24,102 nucleotides of DNA, taken from contig NZ_BMPP01000022.1 of NCBI RefSeq assembly GCF_014647655.1, positions 1-24,102 of the forward strand, in the 5' to 3' direction. Positions within the stretch are counted from its first letter, which is position 1, and each line of letters starts with the position of its first letter. The notes beneath the pieces were generated by a model. The model was not told the origin of the DNA. It saw only the letters and a list, made by a program, of their open reading frames with translations, and made no database searches. Positions 18,353-24,102 of the stretch are shown one piece after another. Position numbers and translations under genes: made by a program. Source of the DNA: Deinococcus malanensis (lineage in GTDB: Bacteria; Deinococcota; Deinococci; Deinococcales; Deinococcaceae).

Positions 18353-19954
18353 ATGGACTTTGCGAGTTTACGGGCCGACCTGATCGGCGGGGACGCGGCC
18401 ATCCGCACACCGTTCGGAACGCGGCGCGTGACCTACGCAGACTACGTGGCCTCGGGCCGGGCCCTGCGCAGCGTCGAGGAGCGGATCGCCAGCCTGGCGC
18501 TGCCGCTGTATGCCAACACCCACACCGAAGACAGTGCCACCGGTGCTCACAGCACCCATTTGACCCATCAGGCCCAGGCGTACATCAAGAGCCAGTTGGG
18601 GGGAGACGAGAGCTGCAAGCTCCTGTTCTGCGGATCCGGCAGCACAGCCGCCGTGCGGCGGTTGCAGGACATCCTGGGCCTCAGTGTTCCGGCCGTCCAC
18701 CGCGACGCGGTCCTTGCCACATTGCCGGCACACGAGCGTCCTGTCGTGTTTGTCGGACCCTACGAGCACCACAGCAACGAGGTCAGCTGGCGCGAAACCC
18801 TGGCCGAGGTGATCGAGGTGCCGCTGTGTCCCCGGGGTGGCCTCGACCTTGACGCCCTGCGCAGCCTCCTCAAGGCGCCTGCCTACGCCCGGCGCCCTAA
18901 AATCGGTTCGTTCAGCGCGGCCAGCAACGTCACCGGTCTGCTGACCGATACACGCAGCGTCGCAAGGCTCCTGCACGCCAACGGGGCGTACGCCTTCTTT
19001 GACTTTGCAGCCAGCGGGCCTTACGTGAAGATCGACATGAAACCTGGGGCTAGGGACGGCTATGACGCTGTCTTTCTCAGCCCGCACAAGTTTGTAGGTG
19101 GCCCGGGGACGCCCGGAGTGCTGTGCTTCCAGCAGCATCTTTACCAGTTGCCGGTCCCCAGCACCGCCGGAGGCGGCACGGTCCGTTATGTCAGCCGGCA
19201 GCGACACGCCTACATCGACGATATCGAAGCCCGCGAGGATGCCGGCACCCCGGCCATTCTGGGCAAGATCCGCACGGCACTGGCCTTCCGGATCAGAGAA
19301 GAGCTGGGGGTAGAGCAGCTGACCCGGCGCGAACACGAACTCTTCGGTCGCGCTCTGGCTCAGCTTGGAACCAACCCGCGTATCCAGGTTCTGGGCAACC
19401 CGGACTCTGCGCGCCTGGCGTTTCTTTCCTTCCTGCTCAGGACTGAGCAGGGGACCTACCTGCATCCCAGGCTGGTGGTCCGGCTCCTCAATGACCTGTT
19501 CGGCATTCAGGCCCGGGGAGGCTGTGCCTGCGCGGGGCCTTACGGGCACGCCCTGCTGAACATTGACGAGGAGCATAGCGAGCGCTACTTCCAGTGCATC
19601 CTGGGAGATCTGGAAGGAATCAAGCCCGGCTGGACCCGGCTGAATCTGGCGCCCTGGGCCACGGACGAGGAGGTCAGTTTTCTGCTCTCTGCCGTCGAGT
19701 TCATTGCGGAATATGGCGAGCGCTTCCTGCCCCTGTACGACTTCAACTGGCAGACCGGCGCGTGGACCCATGCCAGCGACGAGGCTCCGCTGGATCTGTT
19801 TGGAGAAGGCCGGCCCCTAAGCGAGACCGGAGAGGTGCCTTACCAGACTTACCTCGCCGAAGCGCGTCACCTCGCCAGCGGACTGCGTGAGAGGGGAGAG
19901 CCCCGCGCCCTTCCGCCGCAGGTCCCCGCCGACCTCGTGTTCTTCGCACATTGA
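18353..19954 (+). CDS. Class V aminotransferase / cysteine-desulfurase-like PLP enzyme
   Basis: The 533-residue protein has the fold-type I PLP pattern of the NifS/Csd branch: glycine-rich [12 protein letters not shown] (93-104), H139/H140 in [13 protein letters not shown]217 in [11 protein letters not shown], and PLP Lys K246 in [22 protein letters not shown] (389-395) contributes Cys391 or Cys393 in the position of a desulfurase loop cysteine. It is longer than IscS/SufS (about 400) by a C-terminal part (residues 430-533) of unknown function. The substrate is unclear: cysteine desulfurase, selenocysteine lyase or kynureninase-like roles are possible. The [17 protein letters not shown] block is typical of the family. 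It is divergent from mnmG with 96 bases between the starts, and it is not linked to suf or isc genes. The start is supported by the -10 element six bases upstream. Confidence 0.82.
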   Translation: MDFASLRADLIGGDAAIRTPFGTRRVTYADYVASGRALRSVEERIASLALPLYANTHTEDSATGAHSTHLTHQAQAYIKSQLGGDESCKLLFCGSGSTAAVRRLQDILGLSVPAVHRDAVLATLPAHERPVVFVGPYEHHSNEVSWRETLAEVIEVPLCPRGGLDLDALRSLLKAPAYARRPKIGSFSAASNVTGLLTDTRSVARLLHANGAYAFFDFAASGPYVKIDMKPGARDGYDAVFLSPHKFVGGPGTPGVLCFQQHLYQLPVPSTAGGGTVRYVSRQRHAYIDDIEAREDAGTPAILGKIRTALAFRIREELGVEQLTRREHELFGRALAQLGTNPRIQVLGNPDSARLAFLSFLLRTEQGTYLHPRLVVRLLNDLFGIQARGGCACAGPYGHALLNIDEEHSERYFQCILGDLEGIKPGWTRLNLAPWATDEEVSFLLSAVEFIAEYGERFLPLYDFNWQTGAWTHASDEAPLDLFGEGRPLSETGEVPYQTYLAEARHLASGLRERGEPRALPPQVPADLVFFAH

Positions 19955-20046
19955 CACTGTCTTACCACCCCCCATGTCTCCACATGGTGGACGGCGAGGC
20001 AGTGCCCCCCCGACACGCCTTACCGCCGCGTTTCCTGGGCATGGCT

Positions 20047-20052
20047 TAGAAT
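20047..20052 (+). promoter_or_regulatory. -10 element of the branched-chain dehydrogenase operon
   Basis: TAGAAT matches TATAAT at five of six positions. It lies two bases before the palindromic operator-like site, which would cover the transcription start near 20059. No good -35 is present, as expected for an activated or weak promoter. Confidence 0.45.
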
Positions 20053-20054
20053 GC

Positions 20055-20068
20055 CTAACGAACGTTAG
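20055..20068. promoter_or_regulatory. Palindromic TetR-type operator upstream of the E1 alpha gene
   Basis: CTAACGAACGTTAG is a perfect six-base inverted repeat with a two-base centre. It fits CNAACGNNCGTTNG, the consensus I recall for the TetR-family repressor PaaR of Thermus thermophilus, which responds to phenylacetyl-CoA. The position directly after a -10 hexamer suits repression. No tetR gene is in the window, so the regulator here is inferred, and other acyl-CoA-sensing TetR proteins use similar sites. Confidence 0.6.
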
Positions 20069-20139
20069 ATAGACAACTCCTGACGGTGGGCGCGCCCCAT
20101 AAGCCTTCCCCCGTCATGGCCGAGGAGGCTTTCCCCGTC

Positions 20140-21254
20140 ATGATTCAACCTTTCACAGCTGAACCCATCCAGTGGGTGTCGGAAAGCGGTGTGCCGGTCC
20201 GCGAACTGCCGGAACGCTTCACGCCGCAGGTGCTGCGCGAGCTGCACGAACTGATGCTGCGTGCGCGCGAATTCGACCGCAAACTCATCACCCTGCTGCG
20301 CCAGGGCCGGACCACCTTCTACGCCCAGTCCAGCGGGATGGAAGCCACCCAGGTGGGACTGGCTCGCTCCATCCGCGTGGGCCACGACTGGGTCTGGCCG
20401 TACTACCGGGATCACACCCTGGGTCTGGCGATGGGCGTGCCCATGTTCGAGCTGATCAGTCAGTGCCTGGGCACCAACAGCGACCCCAGCCGCGGCCGGC
20501 AGATGCCTCACCACTTTGCAGCCAGGCGTCAGAACTTCGTGTCCATTTCCAGCAGCATCGCCTCGCAGGTGCCGCCGGCTGCCGGCAACGCCATGGCCCA
20601 GAAGTACCTGGGTGTGGACGAGATCACGGTCTGCACCTTTGGTGACGGCGCGACCAGTGAAGGCGACTGGCACGCCGGCATGAACATGGCAGGCGCCCAT
20701 CAGGCCCCGGCCCTGTTCGTGTGTGAGAACAACCAGTGGGCCATCAGCACCAACCTCAAGGCCCAGACGGCCAGTGAGAACATCCACATCAAGGCCAAGG
20801 CCTACGGCATGCCCGGTTTCTACGTTGACGGCAACGACATCGTGGCCGTCATGGAAGTCTGTGCGCACGCCGCCGAGTGGGTGCGCTCCGGAAACGGGCC
20901 TGCGCTGGTGGAATGCCTGACGTACCGGGTGGGCTCGCACAGCAACGCAGACGCGGACGCCGAGAAGCATTACCGCACCCGCGAGGAAGTCGAGGAATGG
21001 CTCGGCCGCGACCCGATCGTCCGCCTGGAAAAGCTCCTTGAGCACCTGGGTCACCCGATCAGCGCCGAGGAACGCGCCCAGATGATTGCCCAGACCCACC
21101 GCGAGGTCGACGAGCAGGTAATTCAGGCCGAGGCCACCGGACAGCCTGACTGGCGGATTATCTTCGAGGATGTGTATGCCGACATGCCCGGTCACCTGCG
21201 TGACCAGGAGGCCCTCCTGCGTGCCGAGCAGGAAACCGGTCAGGAGGTGCGCGC

Positions 21255-21258
<4 letters not shown>
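20140..21258 (+). CDS. bkdA: 2-oxo acid dehydrogenase E1 component, alpha subunit
   Basis: This is the thiamine-diphosphate-binding subunit of a branched-chain-type 2-oxo acid dehydrogenase, which decarboxylates the 2-oxo acids from Val, Leu and Ile and hands the acyl group to E2. The 372-residue protein has the ThDP motif [10 protein letters not shown] (168-177) running to ENNQW (196-200), [12 protein letters not shown] (88-99) and the phosphorylation-loop-like [13 protein letters not shown] substrate of pyruvate type is less likely from gene order and E1 alpha/beta split, but cannot be excluded. ATG 20140 is preferred (GAGGAGG eleven bases upstream); ATG 20116 and GTG 20086 are in frame and would add 8 to 18 residues without conserved sequence. 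The last four bases overlap the next gene. Confidence 0.9.
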
Positions 21259-22274
<1,016 letters not shown>

Positions 22275-22302
22275 TGCCTGCCCAGCAGCCCGGAAGGGGC
22301 CC

Positions 22303-22536
22303 ATGAAGCCGGAATTGTGGCGTCCCCTGCTGGGCACACTGGGCCTGATGATCGGCTTCGGAGTCTATGGGCTGATCGGCAAACTGGCTGAACCCTGGCA
22401 GAGCCTGTGTATCGGCGCGCTGTTCGTGCTGCTGGGGGCCGTGGCCTACTGGTACGCCCAGGGCGAGCGCTGGATTCAGGTCCTGGGACTGCTGTTGGCG
22501 GCCTACGGCGTGCTGCGCGCACTGCTGCTGCGCTGA
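22303..22536 (+). CDS. Small membrane protein within the 2-oxo acid dehydrogenase operon
   Basis: The 77-residue protein has three predicted membrane helices: residues about 9-27 (LLGTLGLMIGFGVYGLIGK), 35-52 (LCIGALFVLLGAVAYWYA) and 57-76 (WIQVLGLLLAAYGVLRALLL). The last tail is LLLR. No catalytic or binding motif is visible and the family is not recognised. A purine-rich AAGGGG lies three bases before the ATG. It lies 28 bases after E1 beta and 29 bases before E2 on the same strand, so it is almost certainly part of the operon. A link of the complex to the membrane, or simply a passenger gene, are both possible. Its short length means the call rests on composition and placement. Confidence 0.7.
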   Translation: MKPELWRPLLGTLGLMIGFGVYGLIGKLAEPWQSLCIGALFVLLGAVAYWYAQGERWIQVLGLLLAAYGVLRALLLR

Positions 22537-22565
22537 ATGTTTTTTCCTTATCAAGAGAGGTTGTC

Positions 22566-24059
22566 ATGAAAGAAGTGCTGCTGCCCGAACTCGCCGAAAG
22601 TGTCGTCGAGGGCGAAATCCTGAAATGGCTGGTCCAGGAGGGTGACACCATCGCCCTGGAACAGCCGCTGTGCGAGGTCATGACCGACAAGGTCACCGTG
22701 GAACTCCCCAGCCCGGTGGCGGGCGTGCTGAGCCAGCGTCTGGCCAATGAAGGCGATGTGGTGGCGGTGCACGCCGCCATTGCCCTGATCGACGAGGCAG
22801 GCGGCGTTGCCGGTTCCTCGGCTCCCAGTCCCATGCAGGCCATTCAGGAGACGGCAGAGAGCCCGGCAACCGCCAGTGTCCAGCTGCCCACCCAAGCGCA
22901 GGAAGACCGCGAGCAGATGGGCGGCAGCATCGTAGAGGCGGGCCATCTGCCCAAGGCCGATGACGATTCGAGCAGCCTGTTCAAGGCCTTCGCCTCGGAC
23001 GAGCAGGTCAAGGTCCAGGGGCTGGGAGGTCGTAGCCCGGCTGCACAGGTCGCCGTTCAGCCGATCCGCAACGACGGCCGGGTCCTGGCCGTGCCGGCCG
23101 CCCGGCAGCTGGCCCGCGAACTCGGTCTGGAGCTGGGCCGGGTCCAGGGCAGCGGGCCCAATGGCCGCATCCGTGTCTCGGACGTGCTGGCCCAGGCGCA
23201 GGGGCAGGCTGCGCCCACGATGGCTGTGAGCGCACCAACTCCTGCCCCCCAGCCTGCGCCAGCTGCGCAGCCCGCGCCGGCTTCCAGCAAAGCGGCCCAG
23301 GGCGGTCTTTCAGTCCCTCCAGTGCAGTACCGCACGCCCAAGGGCTACGAACACCTGGAAGACCGTGTTCCGCTGCGCGGGATGCGCCGGGCCATCAGCA
23401 ACCAGATGGTCGCCTCGCACCTGTACACCGTGCGGACGTTGACCGTGGACGAGGTCAACCTGACCCGCCTGGTCGAGTTCCGCAACCGCGTCAAGGATGA
23501 GGCCAAAGCCGCCGACGTGAAGCTGTCGTACCTGCCGTTCATCTTCAAGGCCGTGGCCGTGGCACTGCGCAAATATCCCAGCCTGAACACCTCCTTCGAC
23601 GAGGCGACCCAGGAAATCGTGCAGAAGCGCTATTACAACATGGGCATGGCCGTGGCCACCGAGGCCGGGCTGACCGTGCCGGTGCTTAAGGACGTTAACC
23701 GCAAGAGTGTCTTCGAGTTGGCCCGTGAAGTCGTGGATCTGGCCGGGCGTGCTCAGGCCGGCAAGCTACAGCCTGACGAACTGGCAGGGAGTACCTTCAG
23801 CATCACCAACATCGGCTCCATCGGAGCGCTGTTCAGCTTCCCGATCATCAACGTGCCCGACGCTGCGATCCTGGGAATTCACAGCATCGTCAAGCGCCCC
23901 ATCGTGGACGAGCACGACAACATTGTGGTTGCGCACATGATGTACCTCAGCCTGTCGTTCGACCACCGTCTGGTGGACGGCGCCGAAGCGGCCCGCTTCT
24001 GCAAGGAAGTGATCCGCCTGCTGGAAAACCCTGATCGACTGATGCTCGAAGCGATGTGA
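22566..24059 (+). CDS. bkdC: 2-oxo acid dehydrogenase E2, dihydrolipoamide acyltransferase
   Basis: E2 forms the core of the complex, carrying acyl groups on a lipoyl arm and transferring them to CoA. The 497-residue protein has one lipoyl domain (1-80) with lipoyl-Lys K42 in VMTDKVTVELPSP. A long linker follows, then a peripheral-subunit-binding domain (174-209, VPAARQLARELGLELGRVQG and GPNGRIRVSDVL), then an Ala/Pro linker (212-245) and the catalytic domain from about residue 265. The catalytic site is SFDHRLVDG with H467 and D471. The 94-residue linker between lipoyl and binding domains is longer than usual and acidic. The ATG at 22566 follows AAGAGAGG. The frame extends upstream to 22407 but into the small gene. 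E3 would be expected next, outside the window; a strong hairpin follows directly. Confidence 0.93.
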   Translation: MKEVLLPELAESVVEGEILKWLVQEGDTIALEQPLCEVMTDKVTVELPSPVAGVLSQRLANEGDVVAVHAAIALIDEAGGVAGSSAPSPMQAIQETAESPATASVQLPTQAQEDREQMGGSIVEAGHLPKADDDSSSLFKAFASDEQVKVQGLGGRSPAAQVAVQPIRNDGRVLAVPAARQLARELGLELGRVQGSGPNGRIRVSDVLAQAQGQAAPTMAVSAPTPAPQPAPAAQPAPASSKAAQGGLSVPPVQYRTPKGYEHLEDRVPLRGMRRAISNQMVASHLYTVRTLTVDEVNLTRLVEFRNRVKDEAKAADVKLSYLPFIFKAVAVALRKYPSLNTSFDEATQEIVQKRYYNMGMAVATEAGLTVPVLKDVNRKSVFELAREVVDLAGRAQAGKLQPDELAGSTFSITNIGSIGALFSFPIINVPDAAILGIHSIVKRPIVDEHDNIVVAHMMYLSLSFDHRLVDGAEAARFCKEVIRLLENPDRLMLEAM

Positions 24060-24062
24060 AGC

Positions 24063-24102
24063 GGGCTCCGGCCGTGACCAGATTCAGTCACGGCCGGAGC
24101 CC
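24063..24102 (+). terminator. Hairpin after the E2 gene
   Basis: Sixteen bases starting GGGCTCCGG (24063-24078) pair perfectly with GTCACGGCCGGAGCCC (24087-24102) around an eight-base loop, starting three bases after the E2 stop codon. The window ends at the last stem base, so a following T-run cannot be checked. If it is a terminator, the E3 gene is not co-transcribed, or only by readthrough. Confidence 0.7.

Noticed and set aside
19955..20046. CCATGT/ACATGG hairpin after the aminotransferase gene as a terminator
   Set aside because: The stem is only six bases with mismatches beyond it and no T-run; too weak to call.
20065..21195. Minus-strand frame opposite E1 alpha
   Set aside because: Shadow of a strongly conserved gene, His/Gly/Val-rich and without motifs.

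Overview
The window is a high-GC (visibly well above 60%) bacterial chromosome segment. Gene content and order point to Deinococcus or a close relative: a ParA/ParB–RsmG–MnmG cluster, a YpdA-type bacillithiol disulfide reductase, a Thermus-type EF-G-2 paralogue, a branched-chain 2-oxo acid dehydrogenase operon, and several genes whose -10 element lies only 6-10 nt before the start codon, as expected for leaderless mRNAs. No rRNA, tRNA, insertion sequence or CRISPR array was seen. Assignment rests on reading the sequence and family knowledge only; no search was run.

Layout. 1-683: 3' end of an ftsH gene. 959-2684: a serine beta-lactamase-like hydrolase overlapped by a winged-helix regulator. 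2627-3973 (minus): an aminoglycoside-phosphotransferase-fold kinase. 4031-4893: a small helical protein translationally coupled to trpF. 4878-5049: a dense cluster of DnaA boxes. 5218-8587 (minus): an alkaline-phosphatase-superfamily enzyme, a VOC/glyoxalase gene broken by an in-frame TAG, and an EF-G-2-like GTPase. 8730-11080: a Pnkp-like kinase-phosphatase lacking a ligase domain, and a YpdA-type reductase. 11081-12267: two long non-coding stretches around a small membrane-associated protein of unknown function. 12268-13641: a secreted VanW-domain protein with a proline-rich stalk, ended by a strong hairpin.

13709-18256 (minus) is the chromosome-segregation cluster mnmG – small LAGLIDADG-like protein – rsmG – parA – parB, with short gaps or overlaps. 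Two near-identical 30-bp repeats, each containing a one-mismatch parS site (GTTTCCCGTGAAAC), flank the mnmG/LAGLIDADG junction and are partly coding. 18353-19954 is a divergent class V aminotransferase. 20140-24059 is a branched-chain 2-oxo acid dehydrogenase operon (E1 alpha, E1 beta, a small membrane protein, E2), preceded by a palindrome matching the operator consensus I recall for Thermus PaaR and followed by a 16-bp perfect hairpin at the window edge.

ParB, parS sites and clustered DnaA boxes within about 12 kb suggest an origin-proximal location, although dnaA/dnaN are not in the window. The most unusual items are the stand-alone LAGLIDADG-like gene between parS-like sites, the DnaA-box cluster beside trpF, the Pnkp-like protein with a degraded kinase half, and the amber-interrupted VOC gene.
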